Assembly (NCBI GenBank): GCA_030536565.1
Contig: JAUNPT010000088.1
Coordinates: 1 to 9,391 of the forward strand
Direction: 5' to 3'
DNA: 9,391 bases
Source: Eubacteriales bacterium
GTDB taxonomy: Bacteria > Bacillota > Clostridia > Lachnospirales > Lachnospiraceae
Under the pieces are notes generated by a model. That model searched no databases. It was not told the origin of the DNA and saw only the letters and a program-made list of their open reading frames with translations. The stretch's first letter is position 1; every line of letters starts with the position of its first letter. This document shows, in pieces, positions 1-6,732 of this stretch. Made by a program: the position numbers and the translations under genes.

Positions 1-1044
1 CCAAGTGGTGTAGGAATGTACCTCAATGATTTTTTAAAGCAGTTAATTAAATATAAAGAATTTGAGTTTGTGCTGTTATCCGATGTAGCAGAAAGCGAAT
101 ATATTAAATATTTTAAAGAATGTGGTCTTGAGGTAAGAACACAGGGAAAAGCTATATACAGAAGTGCAGGGGTATACAAATATTTTAAATTCATTCAAAG
201 GGAATTAGATGATATAAAGCCAGATGTGTTTTGGGAAGTAAATACAATTATACCTGTTAAATTAAAGGGAGATTTTAAGACAATGATTACTGTCCATGAT
301 ATGTTCCCTATAGAGTATGTACAGTATTTTGGACAGGTGTACAGTATTTATTTCAGGCATAATCTTAAAAAGACGCTGAAAAATACAGATATGATTCTGT
401 ATAACTCAGAGCAGACACGAAAAACCACAGAAAATATATTTCCTATGGCAAAGAGTATAAAAAACTGCAATGCTTATATTATTGCAAATCCATTGAAGGA
501 TAGATGGGATATAAAAGACAAGGGATATTTTTTATATGTGGGTAATATGGAAAAAAGAAAAGGTGTGGATCTGCTGTTAAAGGGATATGCACGTTATAAA
601 GCTATAGGCGGAACAAAGGAGCTTATTATTGCCGGAAAGATGCAGGAAGAAGATATCAATCAGCTTCTTACGGAATCAATGGCTGAGGTAGGAGGAATTA
701 CCTATCTTAATTATGTGGATCATGATAAGAAACATCAGTTGTTTGCTGATTGTTCATGCTTTGTTTTTCCGTCCAAGGCTGAGGGCTTTGGAATGCCTAT
801 TATTGAAGTTATGAAGTTTCATAAACCAATACTTGTTAGTAATTTGGATATTTATGACGAAATAATAGGCTCCTGTGTGAATGAATTTGACATTGGAGGC
901 TTGGAAGAACAGCAGATAGACAATCTTGCGAAAGGAATGCTAAGCTACAATAAGAATGTAGACGAGCAGGAGTATGACAGGGTTGTTGCAAGATATGCGC
1001 CGGATATGTTGGGAGAAAAGGTCAAGAATTTTATTATTAGCTAA
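1..1044 (+). CDS. GT4-family glycosyltransferase, 5'-truncated by the window edge
   Basis: This is a GT-B fold, GT4-type (retaining, NDP-sugar dependent) glycosyltransferase, probably acting on a lipid-linked glycan at the inner membrane face. The frame is open from base 1. Codons before the first ATG at 16 read PSGVG, which joins MYLNDFL to give the usual N-terminal glycine loop (SGVGxYL), so the true start lies upstream and the ATG at 16 is internal. Numbering from base 1 (347 residues seen), the acceptor-side domain carries VHD at 98-100. The donor domain starts near 176, with YVGNMEKRKG at 179-188 supplying basic phosphate-binding residues, and FPSKAEGFGMPIIE at 256-269 holds the E-x7-E motif (E261, E269). 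The C-terminus looks complete, with TAA at 1042-1044. The next gene starts 11 bases downstream. Sugar and linkage specificity cannot be read from sequence. Confidence 0.93.
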   Translation, partial: PSGVGMYLNDFLKQLIKYKEFEFVLLSDVAESEYIKYFKECGLEVRTQGKAIYRSAGVYKYFKFIQRELDDIKPDVFWEVNTIIPVKLKGDFKTMITVHDMFPIEYVQYFGQVYSIYFRHNLKKTLKNTDMILYNSEQTRKTTENIFPMAKSIKNCNAYIIANPLKDRWDIKDKGYFLYVGNMEKRKGVDLLLKGYARYKAIGGTKELIIAGKMQEEDINQLLTESMAEVGGITYLNYVDHDKKHQLFADCSCFVFPSKAEGFGMPIIEVMKFHKPILVSNLDIYDEIIGSCVNEFDIGGLEEQQIDNLAKGMLSYNKNVDEQEYDRVVARYAPDMLGEKVKNFIIS

Positions 1045-1055
1045 GGGGTTAATAT

Positions 1056-2336
1056 ATGGGTTTGTCAAGAAAGGTACTTAATGCCGCGGAAATTATAAGA
1101 CCTGTGCTTGTGAAAATACTGCCTGCATCTTTGCTAAGTAAGGTGAAAGCAGGAATCGTACAGAAGACAACGGATAATTTAGATAAAGTTGTAATAGAAC
1201 CATTCAACAGGCTGAAGAATAAGGACGGGATTAATTTAATAGGAAGTATTAACAGTGATACCGGGCTGGGACAAAGCATGAGGCTTGTGGCAGACATTAT
1301 AGATGCAAGCGGAACTGACTATACAGTATACAATTATTATGTTCCACCGGGAGGCAGCATGAATGATACTGCTTATCGCCATAAAATAACAAATGAGTGT
1401 CCATACAATATCAATCTTATTCATGTTAATGCCAGTGAATTTACGAGAGCATTCATAGATATAGGCCAGGAGGTTTGGAATGGAAGGTATAATATAGCAT
1501 ACTGGTTATGGGAGCTTGAGGAGTTTCCAAAAGAATGGCTTGGAAATATGAATCTGGTAGATGAAATATGGACACCAGCGGAATTTATATCCAGAACATT
1601 AAGAAAGTATACTGATAAGCCGGTACACACAATTCCATATGCAGTTACAGCTCCAACAGAGGAGAGTTTTACAAGACAGTATTTTAATCTTCCGGAGGAT
1701 AAATTCCTTTATCTTATGATGTTCGATGGCAAAAGCCGTATGGAACGAAAGAATCCTGTCGGCGTTATAGAAGCATTTAAGAAGGCATATACAGCAGACG
1801 ATGTAAAAAAAAGCAGTAATGTGGGGCTTGTTGTAAAAATCAATGAGCCGGAAAATGGCGCCAGGGATATTGCTTATATTAAAGAAGCTCTTAAGGGCTA
1901 TGAAAATGTTTATTTTATATGTGAGACGCTTAGCAAGGTAGAAGTCAACAGTCTTATTAAGTGCGCAGATGTGTTTGTATCACTGCACAGGGCAGAGGGG
2001 TTTGGACTTGTGCTTGCAGAAGCTATGTATGTTGGAACCCCGGCAATAGCTACAAACTGGTCGGCTAATATTGAATTTATGAATAATGATGTGGCATGTA
2101 TGGTCGATGCGAAAATGATTGAGATAGGCAGGGATATGCCGCCATTTAAAAAGGAATATAAGTGGGCAGATGCAGATATTGGGCAGGCAGCTGATTATAT
2201 GAGAAAGTTGTATGAAGATAAGGAATATTATGATAAGATAAAGAGTGGTGCAGCCATGCACATTAGAAAAAAACTTAATATTGAAAATTCAGTTGATTTA
2301 GTTAAAAACCGATTGAATGAAATAATGACCGATTGA
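1056..2336 (+). CDS. GT4-family glycosyltransferase, 426 aa
   Basis: This is a second GT-B/GT4 glycosyltransferase, presumably adding another residue of the same glycan. The start is the ATG at 1056, preceded by AAGGGG at 1043-1048 with 7 bases spacing; that site overlaps the stop codon of the previous gene, so the two are probably translationally coupled. About 55 N-terminal residues precede the GT-B core. The core opens with INLIGSINSDTGLGQS (59-74), the glycine-rich N-terminal loop. YWLWELEEFP (149-158) is typical of this subgroup. The donor domain begins near 217, with FDGKSRMERKNP (223-234) providing basic residues that normally contact the nucleotide diphosphate, and HRAEGFGLVLAE (311-322) carries E-x7-E (E314, E322). 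The length is normal for a single-domain enzyme. The last codons lie within an 11-base direct repeat and a palindrome described separately. Substrate unknown. Confidence 0.93.
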   Translation: MGLSRKVLNAAEIIRPVLVKILPASLLSKVKAGIVQKTTDNLDKVVIEPFNRLKNKDGINLIGSINSDTGLGQSMRLVADIIDASGTDYTVYNYYVPPGGSMNDTAYRHKITNECPYNINLIHVNASEFTRAFIDIGQEVWNGRYNIAYWLWELEEFPKEWLGNMNLVDEIWTPAEFISRTLRKYTDKPVHTIPYAVTAPTEESFTRQYFNLPEDKFLYLMMFDGKSRMERKNPVGVIEAFKKAYTADDVKKSSNVGLVVKINEPENGARDIAYIKEALKGYENVYFICETLSKVEVNSLIKCADVFVSLHRAEGFGLVLAEAMYVGTPAIATNWSANIEFMNNDVACMVDAKMIEIGRDMPPFKKEYKWADADIGQAADYMRKLYEDKEYYDKIKSGAAMHIRKKLNIENSVDLVKNRLNEIMTD

Positions 2337-2338
2337 AT
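2308..2338 (+). repeat. 11-base direct repeat, 20-base period
   Basis: ACCGATTGAAT occurs at 2308-2318 and again at 2328-2338. The copies are exact over 11 bases, with mismatches immediately on either side. Both overlap the end of the upstream glycosyltransferase gene. The first copy is read as part of NRLNE and the second encodes the final TD and the stop, so the copies are in different frames. This could be a remnant of a short duplication or chance in an AT-rich tail. Confidence 0.6.
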
Positions 2339-2341
2339 CGG
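2329..2341 (+). promoter_or_regulatory. 13-base perfect palindrome just upstream of the wzm ribosome-binding site
   Basis: CCGATTGAATCGG is a perfect inverted repeat with a one-base centre. As RNA it could form a 5-bp stem with a TGA loop, and that TGA is the stop codon of the upstream glycosyltransferase. It ends three bases before the GGAGGA that drives wzm. There is no following T-run, so it is not an intrinsic terminator. A role in translational coupling is inference; a stem this short may have no function. Confidence 0.35.
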
Positions 2342-2344
2342 TAT

Positions 2345-2350
2345 GGAGGA
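2345..2350 (+). promoter_or_regulatory. Ribosome-binding site that sets the wzm start at GTG 2357
   Basis: GGAGGA lies six bases before the GTG at 2357. The in-frame TTG at 2333 is the only other plausible start upstream. It sits inside the previous gene and has no comparable site in front of it, so GTG 2357 is preferred. Confidence 0.8.
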
Positions 2351-2356
2351 AGAAAA

Positions 2357-3169
2357 GTGAAACAGTTAAAAGAGATATATGACTATCGTGAGATGATATT
2401 TAGTCTTGTTAAAAAAGATTTGAGAGGACGATATAAGGGTTCAGTGCTTGGATTTTTATGGACATTTATTAATCCTTTATTACAGCTTGTTGTATTCACA
2501 TTGGTATTCTCGATTATTATGAGAGCAGGTTATGAACAGTACTATTTGTTCTTGTTTGTTGCGCTTGTACCGTGGATGTTTTTTGCGTCAAGCGTACAGG
2601 ACGGTTCCACAAGCATTCTGCGTGAAAAAGATATGGTTAAGAAGATATATTTCCCAAGAGAGGTTCTTCCGATTGCAACAGTTACAAGCAGCTTTGTTAA
2701 TATGCTGCTTACATTTATTGTAATATTTATTGTGCTTTTAGTCAGCGGCAGAGGGCTTAATCCAGTGGCATTACTGTGTCTGCCAATTGTTATGATTGTT
2801 CAGTACATACTGTGTCTTGGCATTGCATTGATTGTGGCATCGCTTACAGTATATTTCAGAGACTTGCAGTATATACTGGGGATTGTTGTTATGGCGCTGC
2901 AGTATATGACACCGGTCATGTTTGGCGTTGATATGGTGGAAAATGCCATACAGGAAAGAGGCATGGGGGCTTTAGGAGATTTTATGCTTTTTGTTTTTAA
3001 TCTGAATCCAATGACTCCAATTATCAATATATACAGGCAGATTATGTATTATAAGCAGATACCGGATTTAAGCACACTCTTTGTTGCATTTGCCATGGGA
3101 ATTATATTTATAATTATTGGAAATGTTCTTTTTAAGAAGTTACAAAGAGGATTTGCAGAAAATTTCTAA
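2357..3169 (+). CDS. wzm: ABC-2 type polysaccharide export permease (Wzm/TagG-like), 270 aa
   Basis: This is the integral membrane half of an ABC exporter that moves a lipid-linked glycan across the cytoplasmic membrane, paired with the ATPase encoded next. I start it at GTG 2357, set by the GGAGGA at 2345-2350; a TTG at 2333 would add eight residues not expected in the family. The cytoplasmic N-terminal segment KKDLRGRYKGSVLGFLW (19-35) leads into the first membrane span and the NPL turn (39-41), as in Wzm, TagG and RgpC proteins. The conserved loop KKIYFPREVLP (95-105) follows spans 1 and 2. Six hydrophobic segments are visible at roughly 33-55, 62-80, 108-130, 138-165, 172-190 and 240-258. 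YFRDLQYI (166-173) is another family motif. At 270 residues it has the usual length. The gap to the ATPase gene is 28 bases. Wzm versus teichoic-acid TagG cannot be settled from this subunit alone; the partner's C-terminal domain favours Wzm. Confidence 0.93.
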   Translation: MKQLKEIYDYREMIFSLVKKDLRGRYKGSVLGFLWTFINPLLQLVVFTLVFSIIMRAGYEQYYLFLFVALVPWMFFASSVQDGSTSILREKDMVKKIYFPREVLPIATVTSSFVNMLLTFIVIFIVLLVSGRGLNPVALLCLPIVMIVQYILCLGIALIVASLTVYFRDLQYILGIVVMALQYMTPVMFGVDMVENAIQERGMGALGDFMLFVFNLNPMTPIINIYRQIMYYKQIPDLSTLFVAFAMGIIFIIIGNVLFKKLQRGFAENF

Positions 3170-3197
3170 GTACATTTAGCAGGAAAGGTTGATAACA

Positions 3198-4460
3198 ATG
3201 AAAGATAATGACAATGCAATAGAGGTCAGGAATGTAACGAAACAGTTCAAGGTATATTACGATAAAGGCAGTGAGCTGAAGGAAAAACTGCTTTTTTGGA
3301 AAAGAAACAAGTTTGAATACAGAAATGTTCTTAACAACATAAGCTTTGAAATTAAAAAGGGCGAAGCTGTTGGACTTGTAGGACGTAATGGCTGTGGAAA
3401 AAGTACAACGCTTAAATTGCTTACAAGAATTATATATCCAAATTCAGGAGAAATACAGATGAGAGGGAGAGTGTCCAGTCTTATTGAACTTGGGGCAGGC
3501 TTTCATCCCGATATGAGCGGAAGAGAAAATATATATACTAATGCTGCAATATTTGGGCTTACAAAAAAGGAAATTGATGAAAGACTTGAGGATATTATAA
3601 CATTTTCTGAGCTTGAGCAGTTCATAGATAATCCGGTAAGAACCTATTCATCAGGAATGTATATGAGACTTGCATTTGCTGTGGCAATTAATGTTGATGC
3701 AGATATTCTTCTCATAGATGAAATCCTTGCTGTTGGTGATGCTAATTATCAGGCGAAGTGTTTTAACAAGCTGAGGGAAATAAAAGCAAACGGAACGACG
3801 ATTGTAATTGTCTCTCATTCATTAGGACAGATTGAACAGATATGTGACCGTTCTATATGGATAAAGGACGGCATCATTGAAATGGAAGGACGCCCTAAGG
3901 ATGTTCATATGGAATATTTAAACTATATGAATCAGGAGAGGATAGACCAGCAGGAGAGAGAGCGTACAAAAGCGCAGATGCAGGAAATGCAGGACAGGGA
4001 ACGTCAGCGTGAGATGGAGGAGCGGCGTAAGAAAAGAAGATACGGCTCCGCTGATGCAGAGTTTACTGACATTGCAATATTAGATGAAGCTGGAGAAGCA
4101 AAGAGTACATTTAAGACTGGTGATAAGATGCTGCTGGATCTTAGCTATAAGATGAATAAGAGAGTTGATGATGCAGTATTTGGATTTGGTATATTCAGAA
4201 ATGACGGATTGTGGTGTTATGGAACTAACACAAGGATAGACAGGCTTGAAAAATTCAGTATAGTAAGAGACGGCAATTATAAAGTTTTGTTAGATGATGT
4301 TTCACTTATACCTGGACAATATTGGATTGATATCACTATTGAGTGGGGAGAGGGCAATCCAGTTGATTATTATAAAAAAGCGCTCGAGTTTGAAGTGGTA
4401 TCTAATACAGAAGATGTCGGGGTTGTAAGACTGCCGCATAAATGGACATTGAAACTATAG
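3198..4460 (+). CDS. wzt: Polysaccharide ABC exporter ATPase with C-terminal glycan-binding domain (Wzt-like), 420 aa
   Basis: This is the nucleotide-binding subunit that powers export through the permease encoded just upstream. The start is ATG 3198, with AGGAAAGG at 3181-3188 in front; an in-frame TTG at 3189 overlaps the spacer and is unlikely. The ATPase domain covers about 1-245: Walker A GRNGCGKST (62-70), signature region YSSGMYMRL (150-158, the degenerate form usual in Wzt/TagH), Walker B DILLIDE (169-175, catalytic E175) and H-loop H207. A very charged Arg/Glu/Gln-rich segment (about 246-282) probably forms a helix linking to the C-terminal domain (about 283-420), which starts at RYGSADAEFTDI and ends with HKWTLKL, matching Wzt_C-type beta-sandwich domains. 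In E. coli O8/O9a this domain binds the modified chain end; a similar chain-end check here is inference. Length fits full Wzt and is longer than teichoic-acid or rhamnan ATPases without this domain. Confidence 0.94.
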   Translation: MKDNDNAIEVRNVTKQFKVYYDKGSELKEKLLFWKRNKFEYRNVLNNISFEIKKGEAVGLVGRNGCGKSTTLKLLTRIIYPNSGEIQMRGRVSSLIELGAGFHPDMSGRENIYTNAAIFGLTKKEIDERLEDIITFSELEQFIDNPVRTYSSGMYMRLAFAVAINVDADILLIDEILAVGDANYQAKCFNKLREIKANGTTIVIVSHSLGQIEQICDRSIWIKDGIIEMEGRPKDVHMEYLNYMNQERIDQQERERTKAQMQEMQDRERQREMEERRKKRRYGSADAEFTDIAILDEAGEAKSTFKTGDKMLLDLSYKMNKRVDDAVFGFGIFRNDGLWCYGTNTRIDRLEKFSIVRDGNYKVLLDDVSLIPGQYWIDITIEWGEGNPVDYYKKALEFEVVSNTEDVGVVRLPHKWTLKL

Positions 4461-4490
4461 AAACAGTTATAGATAAGAAATGAGGCATAC

Positions 4491-5669
4491 ATGAAAAAAA
4501 TGGCATTTGTGGTCCAAAGATATGGAGCAGAGGTCAATGGTGGAGCAGAAACACTTGCCAGAGAGATGGTTGAACATCTAAGTTCGGATTTTGATGTGGA
4601 GGTTCTTACAACAAAAGCAGCAGACTATATAACATGGGAAAATTCATATCAAAATGATATAGATTGTATAAATGGGATCAAGGTGCGAAGATTTGATGTA
4701 CCAAATCCAAGAAATATAAAAAAGTTTATTAAATGTTCTAACAGTGTAATAGAAAATCCGAAGCATACGCTTGAGCAGGAAAAAGAATGGTTCAATCTTC
4801 AGGGGCCTTTTGTTCCGGCTCTTATTCAGTTTATTTCAGAGCATTCAGATGATTATGATGTGTTTGTTTTCATGACATATCTGTATTATACAACTGTAAA
4901 GGGCCTTCCTAAGGTGGCGGAAAAATCTGTACTTATTCCCACGGCTCATGATGAACCGCCAATATATCTTAAAACATTTGAAAAGATATTTAAGATGCCT
5001 AAGGGAATATTTTATCTTACGCATGAGGAACAGGAATTTGTGGAAAAAAAGTTTCATAATGCAGATATTATTAACAATGGCGGTGTTGGAGGAAGCGGAG
5101 TAGATGTTCCTGTCAGTACAAACAAAAACTTTATCAGTGACAAATATGGCGTGACAGAGTATATATTGTATGCAGGAAGGATAGATGTTTCGAAAGGCTG
5201 TAAGGAGCTTTTCAGATTCTTCCTTAGATATAAAAGACATAACAGAAATAATGTTAAATTGGTAATGATAGGCAGGCCGGTCATAAGGATTCCAAGAAGT
5301 AAGAATATACTCAGCCTTGGTTTTGTAAGTGAACAGGAAAAGTACGACATAATGTCGGGAGCAAAACTCCTTATTATGCCATCAGAATTTGAAAGCCTTT
5401 CAATTGTTGTGCTTGAAGCGCTTGCGTTAGGTGTTCCTGTAATGTGTAATGGAAAGTGCCATGTATTAAAGGGGCATTGTGAAAGAAGCAAAGCAGGAGA
5501 GACATATACTGATTATAGTGAATTTGAGAATGTAATGAACAAAATGACAGCGGCGGGATATATTACAGAGCAGCTAAAAGCTAATGCAGTCAGTTACATT
5601 AAAAATAATTATACATGGGATATAATTATTAATAAATTTAAAGATGTTGTCAAAGGCGTTATTGGATAA
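4491..5669 (+). CDS. GT4-family glycosyltransferase (O-antigen/capsule type), 392 aa
   Basis: This is a third GT4 glycosyltransferase. The ATG at 4491 follows TGAGG (4481-4485) with 5 bases spacing. The protein opens with KKMAFVVQRYGAEVNGGAE (2-20), a form of the glycine loop common in O-antigen and capsule clusters. The acceptor domain contains FMTYLYYTT (127-135) and PTAHDEPPIYL (150-160), also characteristic of this subgroup. In the donor domain YAGRIDVSKG (227-236) is the phosphate-binding loop, and EFESLSIVVLEAL (299-311) holds E-x7-E (E301, E309). The Gly-Phe-Gly usually seen after the first Glu is replaced by Ser-Leu-Ser, a known GT4 variation. CHVLKGHCERSKAG (323-336), with two Cys and two His, is a conserved-looking block that I recall from this subgroup. 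Its TAA overlaps the next ATG by one base. Sugar specificity unknown. Confidence 0.93.
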   Translation: MKKMAFVVQRYGAEVNGGAETLAREMVEHLSSDFDVEVLTTKAADYITWENSYQNDIDCINGIKVRRFDVPNPRNIKKFIKCSNSVIENPKHTLEQEKEWFNLQGPFVPALIQFISEHSDDYDVFVFMTYLYYTTVKGLPKVAEKSVLIPTAHDEPPIYLKTFEKIFKMPKGIFYLTHEEQEFVEKKFHNADIINNGGVGGSGVDVPVSTNKNFISDKYGVTEYILYAGRIDVSKGCKELFRFFLRYKRHNRNNVKLVMIGRPVIRIPRSKNILSLGFVSEQEKYDIMSGAKLLIMPSEFESLSIVVLEALALGVPVMCNGKCHVLKGHCERSKAGETYTDYSEFENVMNKMTAAGYITEQLKANAVSYIKNNYTWDIIINKFKDVVKGVIG

Positions 5670-6715
5670 TGGTGAGTGAATTGAAGAAATATTTAATCGA
5701 TGGAAGATTTCTGGCTTCGTTAACTACTGGTATTGACAGATATGCAGAACAGGTTTTAAATGAGTTTGATAAGATATGTACAGATAATATTGATATATCA
5801 ATATTAGTGCCTGCCAATGCCAAGAAAATACCTGAATATCATAATATTAAGGTGATAAAGTCTGCAAGGTCAAAACACTGGACACAGCTGGTGTTTGGAG
5901 GATATGCACTATTTCATGGAATGATTCCCATAAATTTATGTAATGAAGTTTCAATTATTGCACCAAGGGGAATTGTGTGTCTGCATGATGTGTGTTATGC
6001 GGAAACGCCACAATATTATCCCGGAATAGAAGATTTTCCACAGGATGAAATTCAGTGGTTTAGAAAGCTGTATAAAAGAATTGTAAAAAAAGCAGATATT
6101 TTGATTACAGTTTCTGAATTTTCCAAGCAAAGAATTACAAGACTGCTTGGAGTAGATGAAAATAAAATCCATGTAATTGGAAACGGCTGGCAGCATTTTA
6201 TTGAAGTTAAGTCTGATTGTACATTGCTTGATAAGTATCAGAAAGTTAAAGCGGGACAGTATTATTTCACGCTTACGTCAGCTAATAAGAATAAGAATGT
6301 TGACTGGGTTTTGAGTGCTTCTAAGTATAATCCAAGTGAAATATTTGTGATTGCAGGTAAGAATCTGGATAAGATTGTGGATTTTAGTGTATATCCAAAT
6401 GTTGTGTATGTAGGATATGCATCAGATGAGTTGTCTAAGACATTGATGAAATACTGCAAGGCATTTGTTTTTCCGTCATATTATGAAGGCTTTGGGATTC
6501 CTCCGTTGGAAGCTATGAGTGCAGGGGCAGACGTTATTGTATCGGAAGCGGCAAGCCTGCCAGAGATTTTTGGGAAATCGGCACATTATATTTCTGCATA
6601 TAATCCCAATGTTAATTTAAGCGGGCTTATGAAGGAAAATGTAAGTGGAAAAGAGGAAGTTCTGGAAAAATACAGTTGGAAGAAAGCGGCAAAAAAGCTG
6701 TATGAGCTGTTATAG
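5669..6715 (+). CDS. GT4-family glycosyltransferase (mannosyl/rhamnosyltransferase-like), 348 aa
   Basis: This is a fourth GT4 glycosyltransferase. ATG 5669 shares its A with the preceding stop codon (TAATG), so translation is probably coupled; the nearest upstream purine run, AAAGG at 5652-5656, is 12 bases away and weak. In-frame GTG 5672 and TTG 5681 (behind GGTGAG at 5671-5676) are alternative starts that change only the first four residues. KKYLIDGRFLASLTTGIDRYA (6-26) is the N-terminal strand and glycine loop. CLHDVCYAETPQYY (104-117) matches the conserved HD region, and ITVSEFSKQRI (146-156) is the usual segment before the inter-domain linker. In the donor domain TSANKNKN (203-210) supplies the basic residues, and YYEGFGIPPLEAM (271-283) carries E-x7-E (E273, E281). 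The layout resembles mannosyl- and rhamnosyltransferases of O-antigen clusters, but the donor sugar is not proven. The stop is TAG at 6713-6715, 17 bases before the next gene. Confidence 0.93.
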   Translation: MVSELKKYLIDGRFLASLTTGIDRYAEQVLNEFDKICTDNIDISILVPANAKKIPEYHNIKVIKSARSKHWTQLVFGGYALFHGMIPINLCNEVSIIAPRGIVCLHDVCYAETPQYYPGIEDFPQDEIQWFRKLYKRIVKKADILITVSEFSKQRITRLLGVDENKIHVIGNGWQHFIEVKSDCTLLDKYQKVKAGQYYFTLTSANKNKNVDWVLSASKYNPSEIFVIAGKNLDKIVDFSVYPNVVYVGYASDELSKTLMKYCKAFVFPSYYEGFGIPPLEAMSAGADVIVSEAASLPEIFGKSAHYISAYNPNVNLSGLMKENVSGKEEVLEKYSWKKAAKKLYELL

Positions 6716-6732
6716 CAGGCAAGGAGTTAATA

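Noticed and set aside
1049..1297. Reverse-strand open frame opposite the second glycosyltransferase
   Set aside because: It lies entirely antisense to a clear GT4 gene, gives a low-complexity hydrophobic product with no recognisable motif, and is a shadow of the coding frame.
2357..4460. The ABC pair as TagGH teichoic-acid exporter
   Set aside because: No tag or tar synthesis gene is present, and the C-terminal region of the ATPase resembles a Wzt-type glycan-binding domain. Wzm/Wzt is preferred, though the permease alone does not decide it.
4461..4490. Possible terminator or promoter in the largest intergenic gap
   Set aside because: The gap is only 30 bases, and I find no GC-rich stem with a T-run and no convincing -35/-10 pair. 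It holds the ribosome-binding site of the next gene and little else.
4845..5491. Overlapping reverse-strand open frames opposite the third glycosyltransferase
   Set aside because: Both are antisense to a gene with intact family motifs, have Cys/Ile/Ser-rich products typical of reversed AT-rich coding sequence, and match no family I know.
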